Positions 1 through 12,489 of a stretch of 64,000 nucleotides of DNA are shown here, in pieces; position 1 is the first letter of the stretch; the number at the start of each line of letters is the position of its first letter. The translations under genes and the position numbers were made by a program. Source of the DNA: Bolinopsis microptera (taxonomy: Eukaryota; Ctenophora; Tentaculata; Lobata; Bolinopsidae); assembly GCF_026151205.1 (NCBI RefSeq), contig NC_087072.1, forward strand, positions 5,630,084-5,694,083. Reading direction: 5' to 3'. The notes below the pieces were generated by a model. That model ran no database searches. It worked only from the letters and a program-made list of their open reading frames with translations, and was not told the origin of the DNA.

Positions 1-264
1 TCATATACCTAAATCTGCTAATTTATAAAACCAAAATAACTCTAAGAATATACACCGCACGAAATTATGGACCTGGAAGTAAGATTGAATACTCCAGCTT
101 AATACACAAATCAAAACAAAATTCTAGAAGACTGACAGTCTTGTGTTGATAGACGAATATGATTTAGAAGCTTATCAAAAAATTAAAATCTTAGCGAACC
201 AAGAATCCTTAAATCCAAACAAAACTCAGTCTTAACACATTTCAAACAACAATTTTGTCCACAC

Positions 265-895
265 TACACAGTACACACTTTGCCTCCTTTGATGAAGTGA
301 CTCTTATCTGGCTCGTCGTTCGATCTATTCTTGAGTTCTAAAACAAGCTTTTGCTGTTCGGCACGTTCCTCTGGAGACCTATCAGGACTGATAAAGACTT
401 TAACGAAAAGTTCCGAGCTACGGAGATGCCTTGCTCTAGTCAAAATCTGCTACACGATTGTGGAGCTCGTCAAAGTCACCTTAACAGGTCTATCAGCCAC
501 TTGTTTCTTATCCTTGGGTTTATTCAAATCAATTCTGCTAGCTTCTATTTTTGGCTTTTCACCAAGTTCCAACAACACTTGACCGACCTTGTCACATAAC
601 AGTTCACCTTTCTCTTCTTTAAGAACAAATAACATCAGATTCCGACTTCGGTCTCCTTCTGCCACAACATCCTTAATATGACATTCTTCAAGATGTTTCT
701 ATCCGAAGCCAACAAAGGACCTACTGCTGAGGTTTTGAATCCTTTACCGCGGCGCTGTATGTCTTTAACTCTGATTTCACAGTATCCTCAACTGATGCTA
801 CAACCACAGATTTCAAGTCATCAAGCTGCTTGTTCTTTGAAGCTAGCAGCTGGAACCAGGGACATGTGATTACAAGTCAGACACGTCAGAGCAAT
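265..895 (-). pseudogene. CR1/L2-type LINE ORF1 remnant
   Basis: On the minus strand the frame contains VKVTLTSSTIV, then an in-frame TAG, then QILTRARHLRSSELFVKVF, ISPDRSPEERAEQ and, further on, the charged tail DEPDKSHFIKGGK. The ISPDR-PEERAEQ block followed by a basic stretch ending in GGK is characteristic of the RRM-like ORF1 of CR1/L2-clade non-LTR retrotransposons. Upstream (about 690-895) a CxxC stretch (LTCNHM) and an alpha-helical segment (LDDLKSVVVASVEDTVKSEL) follow in other frames, as expected for the N-terminal part of such an ORF1. At least one stop and at least one frameshift break it, so it is a decayed copy. The clade assignment is from memory of family motifs and is not a search result. 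Confidence 0.7.
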
Positions 896-1430
896 CTTGT
901 AAGTAAACAAAAACCCATATATTAACTGGTAGTTGTAGTCTGTATAATAGAATGTAATAACATCTGACGGGGAAATTAAGCATATTTATTATGAAATTAA
1001 ACGTATGTTTTGAATATCTACACGACATTTTCATTAATCTCCATCCCTAGCCCTTCTTAATAAGGACTGGATAATCAAGTATAGGTAGGTAACGTAAAGT
1101 CGAACCTCTGAAAAATTAACCTTGATAGCAATTATTTCGATATATATAAAATGTAACATATTATATGAGTCATTAGCTTAATGAAAGTCTGTAAACGATC
1201 ATTGAAAACTAAATCTAAAGACTAGATATCTGTACCATTCTTTAAATTGTGTAATATGTGTCCGTCTGGAGGAAGGGAGGGGAGGGGGATCCACCTCATT
1301 TTTAAGGCCTCCTCCACCACCTTTCAGTGAATACGTGCTCTGCTCGTGCGTAAAAAGGACAAAGAACAGTGTCTAGACTAGACGTAAGTCATAGAACTGA
1401 AAAGTTATCGGAGTCAACGATCTGGTTTTG
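896..1430. other. AT-rich stretch without gene
   Basis: I see no coding signal. A short G-rich patch lies near 1270-1290. Confidence 0.5.
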
Positions 1431-1432
1431 TT

Positions 1433-1860
1433 CAGGATCTGGGGGTTTAGGGTATACGGTTCAGGGTCTTGGGTCCAGGGTCTGGAGTTCAGGATCTGGG
1501 GGTCTGGAGTTCAGGATCTGGGGGTCTGGAGTTCAGGATCTGGGGGTCTGGAGTTCAGGATCTGGGGGTCTGGGGTTCAGGATCTGGTGGTCTCAGGTTC
1601 AGGATTTGGGGGTCTGGAGTTCAGGATCTGGAGGTCTGGGGTTCAGGATCCTTGGTCAGGGGTTCAGGATCTGGGGGTCTGGGGTTCAGGATCTGGAGTT
1701 CAGGATCTGGGGGTCTGGAGTTCAGGATCTCAGATCTGGAGTTCAGGATCTGGGGGTCTGGGGTTCAGGATCTGGGGGTCTGGGGTTCAGGATCTGGAGT
1801 TCAGGATCTGGGGGTCTGGAGTTCAGGATCTGGGGTTCAAGGTCTGGGGTCTGGTGCCCA
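1433..1860 (+). repeat. Minisatellite, about 22-bp unit (ggggtctggagttcaggatc)
   Basis: There are about 20 imperfect copies of a G-rich unit, some shortened to about 15 bp. Long open frames rich in F-R-I-W-G and G-S-G-V-Q-D run through it in all three forward frames only because the array lacks stops. They should not be read as genes. Confidence 0.95.
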
Positions 1861-2299
1861 GTGTTAAACATGTAACAATATTGAACATTTGTTCAGAACA
1901 TTACATGCGAATAATAGTAATATCTTCGCAGTCTCAGACGAATATAAACGCCGTTATGAAGATGGATAAATACATGTTTCATATCAGCGACAAGAGAAAC
2001 GCCATTTTCGGACGTGAGTGAGGACTCCTCAAACCAAATTAAATCAATTCCTTCTGTAATGTCCTCAATAAATGTAACACTATTAAATATAATACTAATT
2101 CCGAAGAATAAACATTAAACAATAAACATAATGCACTCTAAAATATATAAGATAAGTAAGAATATGTGTCGCCCTTGAATTTGAAACTAATGGAAACTAA
2201 TGTCTAATGAAACTAATGTCTAGAAGAAACATTGAGTCTTGACATAATATATCCTCACAACAAATGAAAAAACTGATTAGGGGAACTAGTCATTAGTAT

Positions 2300-2640
2300 G
2301 ATTTAATGTAAAGGTTCAAAGGTTCTATCAAAGTCGAGTTCGATGAGAAACCAGACACTGTACGATAGCTCGTTCGCAGTAAGAGGATCCAAACTGTGGA
2401 ATAAGGTGCCGAGTGAAGTGAAAGCCGAGAAAACGTTTGCCAGCTTCAAAGTCAGTTTGTCGAGGTTTCTTGCTTTGATACCGGATAACCCTCCGGTTTC
2501 CGGTTATACGTGCAGCTGGTCGAATTCCTTGGTAGACTACACGCCATCACGGTGGTCAGACATCTGATGACCCTTCCTGCTACGAGGATAAACCTTACCA
2601 AGTTACCAAGTTTTAGTTCCGGAGAACGAGAAAAAACAGA
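2300..2640 (+). pseudogene. Non-LTR retrotransposon RT C-terminal fragment
   Basis: The frame 2343-2567 encodes YDSSFAVRGSKLWNKVPSEV followed by a helix with FASFKVSLSRFLALIPDNPP and VSGYT. The pattern S-F-x-V-x-G-x-K-L-W-N-x-x-P plus SFK-x-x-L is the usual C-terminal tail of CR1/L2/jockey-type reverse transcriptases. No RT catalytic domain precedes it, so this is a 5'-truncated LINE, the normal outcome of incomplete target-primed reverse transcription. Confidence 0.65.
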
Positions 2641-2649
2641 GACACGTTA

Positions 2650-3255
2650 AAATTAATTTTAAACAAATAACGTTTAAGCTGGTTGGACGAACTGGAAACA
2701 GTAAAATAGAACAGGTGTCAGGATGTCAGACGGAACTTGACATCCATCTTACTGAGCACCAGAGCACTGGTCACCAGTGCTCTGGTGAACCAGCCTGGTT
2801 CTCCAGTTTAAAGCTATGTACTCTAAATAAAGATTATAGTCTATGCTGAATTTAAACCCAATCAGCGCTACAGTTTATGACTGAGCTGTTCTCATCTGAA
2901 ACTATGCTTGGTGTAGCTCGTTGGGATATTATAGGAATTCTAGTTCCTATAGTTGGGAATGAGGTAGTTGTCTGTTCATAGATCGCCCTCTAAACTTACA
3001 AGGAAATATTTCCTGTAGATCCTTGGTATATAAGCAATATTTGACAGAGCATAGTGTGGAGTGAGCTATGTGTCCATCCTTGGAGAACCCGGTGGATGTC
3101 CTTGCTGTACGGCAATGTTAAACAAGGAACTGAAACCGAGGGGTTCCGTTCAGGCCCTTCACACTTTGTTTCTGTCTAGTTCTAATGTACCGTCACAATA
3201 GTGCCCGAGATGTGCCCAGGTTCTTTTCCCAAGGTTTCCCAATTACCATGCCCGA
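2650..3255. other. Non-coding stretch
   Basis: I see no gene. A small self-complementary segment (agagcactggtcaccagtgctct, near 2760-2785) is present. Confidence 0.4.
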
Positions 3256-3258
3256 ATT

Positions 3259-3420
3259 TTGCCCGAGATGTGCCCGAGATGTGCCCGAGGTGTGCCCGAG
3301 GTGTGCCCCAGGTGGTTCTGCCCGAGGTGTGCCCGAGGTGTGCTTTGTGCCCCAGGTGTGGCCGAGGTGTGCCCCAGGTGTGCCCGAGTTTGTGCCCCAG
3401 GTGTGCCCCAGATGTGCATC
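3259..3420 (+). repeat. Minisatellite, about 10-bp unit (gtgcccgaga)
   Basis: Short units of the type gtgcccgagg or gtgccccag are repeated about 16 times with drift. The predicted peptides on both strands are products of the repeat. Confidence 0.9.
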
Positions 3421-3502
3421 GGCAGATTACCGAGTTACCAATAGTGACTTTAATATAAAGCAGTAACATACGAACCTCTCATGAATTTGAATCTCTCTGA
3501 CG

Positions 3503-3917
3503 TCACCCGTGACAGTGGATCTGGTTGTGAAGTAATGGAATTGCAGTACACGTGGTGCGATACCCGTGGCAGTGGATCTGGTTGTGAAGTAATGGAATTG
3601 CAGTACACGTGGTGCGATACCCGTGGCAGTGGATCTGGTTGTGAAGTAATGGAATTGCAGTACACGTGGTGCGATACCCGTGGCAGTGGATCTGGTTGTG
3701 AAGTAATGGAATTGCAGTACACGTGGTGCGATACCCGTGGCAGTGGATCTGGTTGTGAAGTAATGGAATTGCAGTACACGTGGTGCGATACCCGTGGCAG
3801 TGGATCTGGTTGTGAAGTAATGGAATTGCAGGTACACGTGGTGCGATACACGTGGCAGTGGATCTGGTTGTGAAGTAATGGAATTGCAGGTACACATGTT
3901 GCGATACACGTGTCAGA
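3503..3917 (+). repeat. 57-bp tandem repeat, about 7 copies
   Basis: The unit runs from ggcagtggatctggttgtga to gcgatacccgt. The central copies are essentially identical; the last two have an extra base (58 bp). Because 57 is a multiple of three, each frame repeats the same 19 residues, so several frames on both strands stay open. There are no variable spacers, so it is not a CRISPR-type array. Confidence 0.95.
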
Positions 3918-4113
3918 TGGTCAATGGTCACAACTCACTGATATTGAATATTGCTCTGCAGGCGTGATATGTCTACAACATATTACTCCAGAGCTAATAT
4001 TCAAATATTGTGCAATCTACTGTGATTCTGAAGAATCAACAGTTGCAGACTATATATAGATTATATACCCTATTCCTAATCGAATCTGATAACGTGACAC
4101 AACTTTAAGTTAA

Positions 4114-4502
4114 GGGGGCCGGGGGGGGGACCTGAAAAAATCGTCAAAATACGAGGTCTAAGATTTTCAAAATCGAATAAAAAATTTTCTAAGGCCTATC
4201 TCAAAATCCTGGCCCGACAATCTCTTCTAAATGGTCCTTAGAACATATCCTGAAAGTTTCAGGGTGATTGCTCAAAAAATGTAGGAGAAGATAGATTTTT
4301 AGACTCGATTTTCAGGGCGCGATTGAAAATCGCTCGCGCAATACAATTACACATAAGCGCTGACCTTTGACCGGCAATATTTTCGGCTAGGAACAATATT
4401 TTTCCATGGGACTAAAAACAGCTGATAGATATCACTCCCCTCCATCAGAAACAACTACAAAGTCAATTTCGAGAGAATTTTGACGAAGACCCCCCGGCCC
4501 CC
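4114..4502. mobile_element. TTAA-flanked MITE with G-rich terminal inverted repeats
   Basis: TTAA at 4110-4113 and TTAA at 4503-4506 flank a 389-bp unit. It starts GGGGGCCGGGGGG and ends in the exact inverse. The inverted homology continues imperfectly inward (TCGTCAAAAT in both arms). There is no coding capacity. TTAA target duplication with G/C-run termini is the signature of piggyBac-type non-autonomous elements; the superfamily is my inference from the target site. Confidence 0.75.
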
Positions 4503-4509
4503 TTAAACA

Positions 4510-7280
4510 GAACAATATGATTGGACGTCACGTCCATCCTTGGCTTTTAGAGAAATTGCCGAATAAGCTTGTGAGTAACTTCCAAACGAAAGCCGCAAAA
4601 TGTTTTTAATAACTGATGGGGTTAACGGAAAGTTAATGGAGACCGCGTGGCAAGCTTTTGTAAGTTGTGTTACAAAGAAATGCTGCATCATCTCGCAGTA
4701 AAGAGACGAGAGAGCTTTAATCTCGCGCAATGTGAGGCTGCTTCTAAGAACTTAAAGAAATCATTGCCCAGCTAAATACTATTTACCAGTTTAATGCACA
4801 GATGCGGCTCACTTCATTGCCCAAAATAACACAACGCGATGGGCTAAATGTAAACATGAGGCACAAAACCACGGTGAATTAGGTCACCAATATAGTCGAC
4901 CAATAGTCAATGACCTTGAGCCACTCTCAAACATCAAAAGAGCCACACTCGTAGACTTATGCTACGATCTAATTGCCATTCTCCCTTTGCATTCTCGCTC
5001 TTTTTTTTCGCTAGTCAAATTTATATCGTTCAGAACCTGGTCGAGAACACCTGTTTTTCGAGCTGAGTATTTAGGTCCCGGGAAGGGGGTCAGCAATTAT
5101 TGTGGACATGTGCTGTGTAGCACCTGCCCAGTGTACCACCCCTCCCCCGGCTGTAATTAACAGCTGGACACCTTACCTGCGCTCTACAACAATGCAGCTA
5201 ATGTTGGGCCACAATTGTCAGTTATTAGAGTGTGTAGACTAGCACAGGGGCCCTATAGAAATCAGAAATTATATTTCTTATATTGCTGCTGAAAACTAAT
5301 TATAAGGAACATGCTTAATCAGAATGTTGATTTGTTTGAAATTATTAGATGTAAGAAACTGAAATAATTTGATACTATTGTTTAAACAGTGAACTAAATT
5401 AACCTACACGTGCAAAAACAAGCAGATTAGGTTGAGCTATTTAACATAACTGGTTGATAAAAGGCCCATATTCTAAATCAGGAGAAATAGATATAAACAT
5501 TAAAAGAACGCAGAACTCAAGAATTGTGTAAATTTTCCAGTATAATAAAATTAAGACACTCTCAAAAGCAAAAGTTGTTTCTGCCGTGTGCGGAATGTTC
5601 ATCTGATTGAAAGTCCCGCGCGGCGGGGAGTGTTTTATTACACACATCATAATCAGTGTTAAAATACAAAACCCGTTGGTGATCAATGAATTACCACCAT
5701 AGTGGAACTATTTGTTTTAATCGATTTACTTGCTAGATAAGCAAATTACTAGCAAGAATGAAGAAAGCAATCATCTTACAACAATGTTTCCATTCATTAA
5801 ATGAATACTGAATCTGCAAATTAGTATTTCGTCACAATGATAATCGATCCTTGATTTTCTTTTGAGTTTCGATCTGATGATATATGGTATTAACATTTGT
5901 CGGTATTAACATATGCATATTGGTATTAACATATGGCATGGTATTAACATATTGTCGGAAATATCGTATTTCGACTGATTATAACTTAAACATTGGATTT
6001 ACACAAGGCAGCATACTTTATAGCGAACGGTCGGGCAGTGTTGCTTAATTAATGAAAAGTAATAAAACTTTTATGAAGAAATAAGCTGCAGTTTATTTTA
6101 AAGTTAAAAGTCGCAAAAATCGCCTTTGATTAATGAAAATGTCGTACAGCTACAAATGTGAATGTTTAATTGTTGCTCCTGAGATTTTATAGACCAATAT
6201 AAAGTTGCATCCTCATGAACAGAAGACTAAACATAGGACCAAACTTTGGACAAGTTCTACTTCAGGGCCTTGTTCGGTCTATAAGAAGCGAAATAAACTG
6301 TACATGAACAATGATTTACAAATTAATCAATTCGCAGAATTTCTAGTTTAACGCGTGAAGTTTCTATCTCAATGACGAAAAAATGGTGCAACAAGCAAAG
6401 CGTACCCAAACAAGTTTGTAGTTATAAAGAATTTTCCAGCACTTTAACGCTTTCCCAGACGCACCTTTAAATAGTTTGAAAAGCGAAAAGGTGAACCGGC
6501 GGTGGTGTGCTGTTTTATATATCGATTATACCAAGTAAGGCTAACTTTGACATCATGAGAGTTCACGGCATCATCGGATTCGTAGAGCAAATAATTATGA
6601 TCTTCTAGGTAATGTGATTAGATATGGTGTATTGCTATCAGTGTTGTATATCAGGTATATTATGTATGGTATATTATACCGAGGCTGATCATTGATACAC
6701 TGCTACAGAGAGGACAAAAACACAAAAATGAAGATTTTACTGGGAATCTTTAATCTCAATCCTGTTAACTTTAATACGTCATGAGGTACGTAAGTAATCA
6801 GCAGACGAGCAAATATTCATTGCTTCTCCAATGTACTCGACATGTTCAGTAAGTAAGGTCATGCTCCCACTGCCACGAGAAAAGCCAAACAATACTATTT
6901 CAATCCCATCCACGGTTCAGTAATCAGTATTAAATGTAGAGTATTGAAATACACCACGACTAGTCCTGTCTTGATTAATTGTTTTCTGAGACTAATTATG
7001 CGATAACCAATGATTTCTTCAACATTATCTTCTGCATAAAATGTACGATAATACCACATAATACCGGAAGGTGAGAATTATCTTTATGGGCAGCTGGTTT
7101 TCGTGAATTTGAAGGCGACCCAGAATAACACAAAACAGTAAACAAGGATTAGGTTACACAAATATGATTTTAACCATTGTATTAACAAAATTAAACAACT
7201 TGAGCTCATAATTTTAAAACACGAATGTTATTAAATTGCTGAATAGTTTGTGTCGTTATCAAACAAAAATATGCTCGAAA
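4510..7280. other. Gene-free AT-rich region
   Basis: I found no convincing coding segment. Near 5885-5955 a short motif (ggtattaacatat) recurs four times. Confidence 0.5.
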
Positions 7281-7281
7281 T

Positions 7282-7566
7282 GTGTATATAATACACTACT
7301 TTCAAGTATGCAAACTCGAGGAGAAAGGCCACCCGCTTATAGGTCCTATTAGCCACATCCTCCGAGAAGCTTTGCAAATACTTCAAGAGAATTCTTTAGA
7401 TTCTAAAACAGAATTTAGGACAGATTTTAGAAGAAACCTTATTAACGTACGTATTTTCCTTCATAGGCCATTAGAATCTAATTGTAGTAATGATTGTAAG
7501 GTAGATGATTTACGCTGTAATGTTCGCCGGCTGAATAGTATACAATATAAATGCATTACGGTATAA
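7282..7566 (+). CDS. Hypothetical short ORF, possible terminal exon
   Basis: A 94-codon frame of normal, non-repetitive composition contains VCKLEEKGHPLIGPISHIL and later NCSNDCKVDDLRCNVRRL. It ends with TAA inside an ATAAATAAA context that could serve as a polyadenylation signal. A tttcaag just before the frame could be a weak splice acceptor. I do not recognise the protein. It could be a real last exon, a decayed transposon piece or chance. Confidence 0.25.
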   Translation: MYIIHYFQVCKLEEKGHPLIGPISHILREALQILQENSLDSKTEFRTDFRRNLINVRIFLHRPLESNCSNDCKVDDLRCNVRRLNSIQYKCITV

Positions 7567-7727
7567 ATAAAAATTGAAACATATAATAAACCGCTATAAT
7601 GCTAATGATTACATTGTCAATCATTAATGGTAGAGTGGGAACGTGGAGAGGTGGAGAGGGAGGGGGGCTATCGAGTATTGGCGAACATGATGATACTTAA
7701 TGGTAACTGAACAGTAACCTAACCATT

Positions 7728-8235
7728 CACATTTTAAAATCTTTTCCATCCTGTAGTACAGAGAGGAGACGTACTTCGGGTAATGATTGTTGCTTTGACT
7801 AGAATCAGGAACAGTGTAGTCCTTGGGGCGCGTCCGACTCTCAAACACTTGTTGACAAACCCCAAGGCAAGTGAGTGAGAGCCAGCTAAGGTACCAAACG
7901 CGTTCAACTGAAAATTAGTACTTCTCTGAGTCTTTGTTCTTTAGGATGCAGAGTTTTTCTCCTTTATCAAATTTGTCAGATGTTAGTAACTTCAAATTGT
8001 CCAAGGTCGTACCTTTTCCGCTAGTCTGCACTCTTCATGCCGTTTGCAGTAGTCGGTAAGACAAACCTTTCTATCCCACAGAAAATTGTTAACAACTCAC
8101 TCACTTGCCTTGGGGCTTGTCAACAAGTGTCGGAGAGTCGAACGCGCCCCAATGACTACATTCTTCCTGATTCTAGTCAAAGCAACATTCATTACCCGAA
8201 GTACGTCTCCTCTCTGTACTACAGGATGGAAATGT
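7728..8235. repeat. Inverted duplication with about 145-bp arms
   Basis: The arms at about 7728-7875 and 8093-8235 are near-identical in inverted orientation, separated by about 215 bp. Both arms keep the same frame, which encodes SRTRPxDYxxPDSSQSNxHY followed by PKYVSSLYYRME, on opposite strands. The conserved reading of both arms suggests duplication of a piece that was once coding, but I do not recognise it. Confidence 0.8.
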
Positions 8236-8380
8236 CTCTACGTATTTTTACTTTGGGTTGGAAGAAAGGAAGAAGATGACATCGCAGCAGCGGCTTTTCA
8301 AATCCTACGGACGTCTTCACTCTAACATTGTATTTTAGGTATTTGCCGGATTTTACGATTACATTTAATTTTCCATATTT

Positions 8381-8552
8381 GCAAGTCATAATGAGAAGGA
8401 ATAATAGACAGACTAGCAACACTTTGGAAAATCTGTACGAGGGATATAACAGCATATTACGACTAGTCGAACAGATTGAGCAGTTGAATAACATTAAAAA
8501 ATTATTGGTTTATCTCGATTTGTATGCATGTATTATCAACAGAAGGGAATAA
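8381..8552 (+). CDS. Hypothetical short ORF
   Basis: The frame holds a helical peptide (TSNTLENLYEGYNSILRLVE followed by QIEQLNNIKKLL) of natural composition, ending at a TAA. It opens just after the inverted duplication. I cannot assign a family, and it may be an exon remnant. Confidence 0.2.
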
Positions 8553-8559
8553 CGTTGAT

Positions 8560-10450
8560 TTTGATTGATTGATTGTAATAAATGATGATAGATTCCCCAA
8601 AAATGATTGTCGATAGTATCAAATGCTATCAACACAACTCTGCTTAATACGAAACATTCATTGTTATTTAACAACAATACAAAAAGTTAGGCAGACTAAT
8701 ACTAATACTAAAAAGGCGTTTAACAGGTGACGAGTACTCATAACAACATGATGAGATTCCGCTCAAACGATTCTCTGCAAACATGTGAGCGTTACTAAAC
8801 CCACGTACAATAGATATATCGACTGATGTTGCTCCTTTAACACGCTGCATAACGGTTACTCATAACTACCACAAAAGAGAGAGAGTAGACAATCGAACAA
8901 CCTGGAGAAACACTACTCAGCAAACAATAAAAGATACACGCTGTAATTGGCACAAGACCGTAAGTAATGAGGGCTCACTCAGCTTATCCCACAACAAAAG
9001 GACACACAAGGTCAGGGGCATTGAATACAAAGAAGGTGTGGTGTGGAAGAGAGAGAAACTGCGAGACGTGGTGGAGGGGGCTCTCTGTAACACAGTGAGC
9101 TAAACTAATGAGTCTCTGCCCAGTAAACTCTTTCTAACAATAGGAACCATCTCGGATAGCACCTTGTCTCTCTAGTGGACCTGATTATGCTAATCGTGTG
9201 GCAAGTCAAACACTCAAACAAGAGAGGGTGAGATTACTCTCGCTAGGAGCAGTAACCACCTATAGTCACTGTCGGTATGAGGCACTGTCTTTTGTCGTTT
9301 GTCATAATACATGACAGTGCATACACATACACACACACACGTATATATTGTAATGTAATACACACACACCTCAGAGCCGTAATACATGATACTGTTATTA
9401 ACCTTGCTCGAACTCATCACACCATGATATAGAGAGAGTATCATCTGTAATTCCCAGCACTCCCTCTCATTCTCTCAATAACGATAAATACCACAGGGAA
9501 ATAATTCACGGTTAACGCCACATGGGGTTGTTACAAACAGCATACCGATAAATAATACACTGGTAATAGAGGGAAGAAAGTAACAAACGAGAAATGTTAA
9601 AAGAAAGAAGGGAGGTAGAGGGGCAGGGGGAGGGAGAGGGGACAGGAGGAGAGGAGGCAGGGATGGCAACTGGGGTTACCGAATAGTTCGGAAAATAATC
9701 GGAAACGAAGTTGTTTGGTTGGGTATTTACTATTTGGGATTCGATTCGACCAAATACGAATATTTGATGATTGGGTAATCCTAATTCCTAATGGCAGCAT
9801 GACATAAACGTAAAACACAAGGAAAATTTAAAAAGAAAGCTGGTCGGCAGGAAAGCAACACGCTAGAAATCTTTAAAAAGCCCCTGACACAAGGACGAAA
9901 GTAACCTGAGAGTTGTAAAAAGCAGCGCAGGGTCTGGCAGGTATGGCAACCTGACACTAGAACCACGACATAGAGGGAGTGTTTACTGAAGTTTTGCTAT
10001 AGTGTAACGTGATACCCGTGTTAGGAGAACAACATCTGCTTCTAGAGACACCTCCTTCAGAGCCTATACAACCCTGCACAAACTCAGCAAATGTAATTTA
10101 CCCGCACCGCCGCCCGGAAGGGAGAATATTTGGTATTGAGGGAAATATTTTCACGTACACCCAGATTACTTCTGAGCTACTCAGCGGCCGGTTTGGAGGT
10201 CTGGGAGTGTACAAATTGCAGCGATGTTCTCACGAAATGTACAGTCTTTCTCTCGAACAACGGTAAAAGTGATACACTATATGTGTACACGTTATAGCGG
10301 TATTATAAAAGAGAGGGATATCGCACATTCTACTATAACAGCTGTTTTACCTTTATTGCAATTTGGAACAATTCTAGCAATAAAATCTATTCTTCCTGCG
10401 AGAACTGTGCCTCGTGAGCTGAGGGTGATGATCGATTACAATATAACAAA
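8560..10450. other. Gene-free region with small CA tracts
   Basis: Short (CA)n runs occur near 9319-9340 and 9360-9369. I see no supported gene. Confidence 0.5.
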
Positions 10451-10453
10451 AAT

Positions 10454-10727
<274 letters not shown>

Positions 10728-10729
10728 AA

Positions 10730-11790
10730 AAGCAACCTGGCTAAGATGGTAATTAGCGTTGGCGAGAAATATGAAAGGACTATAATTCGCGATCATGTTC
10801 CTCTCCAGTCTCCAACAAATGTCAACTTTCCGCGAAAATATATTCGATTCGATTAGTGATAATTGCTATCAAATTCAACAAAATGGTCTTGAAGTGTGAA
10901 TAATCATAATAGCATTATGAGAATATTTAATTATGACGATTCCTTGTTATTAATGACAAGCGAGGGCTTTTATTATAATAGCTCACAATGTTTTATGAAA
11001 CAATTGACTCTAAAATTCGAAATAGCTGTCGATAGCCGAAGTTAGAGCAAAACAAGGAGTTTCGAAAAGACACACTTGAAACCTCCTCACGTACTATAAC
11101 TTGTTATAGAGATGAAAGAAGTGACGAGGGCACGAATGTAAATGTACGTGCGGTAACTGGCACGATCCGTGTAATCAGTAAGTTATCAGGACGTATATCA
11201 ATAAGAGTTCCCTCTCAAGCAGCAGGTAGCCTCTCAGCCCTCTTTTACAAGTGTCAAGCAGACTAAAGAACTTTAGAATAACATAAACACTATTTCAGTG
11301 TACAGGACTGAGAAGTTAGAAGTCTGCAGCTATGGCTTCCTATTTATTCTTGATGCCAGCTGGAAATTTACAACGAAAATAGACCAGTATATTGAAACTT
11401 AAGTGAAAGAACTTAGCTTTACACTCCATCAGAAACTTTCGGTCCGTGTAGGCCTTACACTGTGCTTTCAGCAATACTCATACTCATAAATAAAGTACCC
11501 GAGAGCCACAAGAATAGTAGTAAGTATGTAGTAGTAATAATCCATCACGCAAGTGGAGCGCTCAAAGGTCGAATACGTCATCTAAAATGTAGTAATGTCC
11601 TAGCACCGCAAACCCATGTCAATCATTTATCCTGACAACCAGCTCAGCTAACGTCAGATGCTATTTAGCGGATATAATTTCACGCTGCAGGATATTACAT
11701 GTGCATAGTGCAAAACATTGGCGCATAGTGCAAAACATTTGCACTCAGAATTTAGTAATATTTACAGTCTTTTTAACGCCGACAGTCGAC
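10730..11790. other. Gene-free region
   Basis: I see no coding or RNA-gene signal. Confidence 0.4.
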
Positions 11791-11796
11791 CTTTAA

Positions 11797-12479
11797 GGCC
11801 AGAGGGGGGGGTAAAATTGGTTTTTCCAGTTTTCACATATTTGATCAGAGCTGCTGGAGACAAACAAGAAGAAAAAAACCGGACCGAAATCTGACCTTGC
11901 GTTTTTAAGATATCGCGCGCCAAATATTGAGGTTTACATGTAATTACATGTAAAACTTAAACTTAAACTGTAAAAAGTTAAAAGTCCCTTAGTTGAGAAT
12001 ACTGGCCACACCCAGAAGCTGAAACTTGGCATAGTTGTTCCTTGTGCTGTCACCCACAATTCTATTGTACAAAATCTTGATATTTGCCTCTGTTCTCGAA
12101 ATATGAGGTTAACTTTACCCCAAATTCGACACTTTTCGAAAAATTGTCGAATTTGGGGTAAAGTTAACCTCATATTTCGAGAACAGAGGCAAATATCAAA
12201 ATTTTGTACAATAGAATTGTGGGTGACAGCCCAAGGAACAACTGTGCCAAGTTTCAGCTTCTGGGTGTGGCCAGTATTCTCAACTAAGGGACTTTTAACT
12301 TTTAACAGTTTAAGTCCAAGTTTTACATGTAATTACATGTAAACCTCAATATTTGGCGCGCGATATCTTAAAAACGCAAGGTCAGATTTCGGTCCGGTTT
12401 TTTTCTTCTTGTTCGTCTCCAGCAGCTCTGATCAAATATGTGAAAACTGGAAAAACCAATTTTACCCCCCCCTCTGGCC
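11797..12479. mobile_element. TTAA-flanked foldback element (near-perfect 683-bp palindrome)
   Basis: The element is almost one hairpin: arms of about 335 bp run from GGCCAGAGGGGGGG at 11797 to the inverse at 12479, around a 13-nt loop near 12138. TTAA lies at both edges (11793-11796 and 12480-12483). Because the arms match, the two strands carry near-identical 79-codon frames (MRLTLPQIR...), which are reflections and not genes. The TTAA target site and G-run ends resemble the MITE at 4114-4502. Confidence 0.88.
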
Positions 12480-12489
12480 TTAACAGGTC

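Noticed and set aside
1433-1860. Three overlapping forward frames of 130-200 codons
   Set aside because: The frames exist only because the 22-bp repeat lacks stops; peptides repeat with the DNA unit.
3503-3917. CRISPR-like regular array
   Set aside because: The whole 57-bp unit is conserved with no variable spacers. It is a tandem repeat in an animal genome; the same holds for the 41-bp and 16-bp arrays.
11934-12342. Two near-identical 79-residue ORFs on opposite strands
   Set aside because: They are mirror images produced by the palindrome arms.
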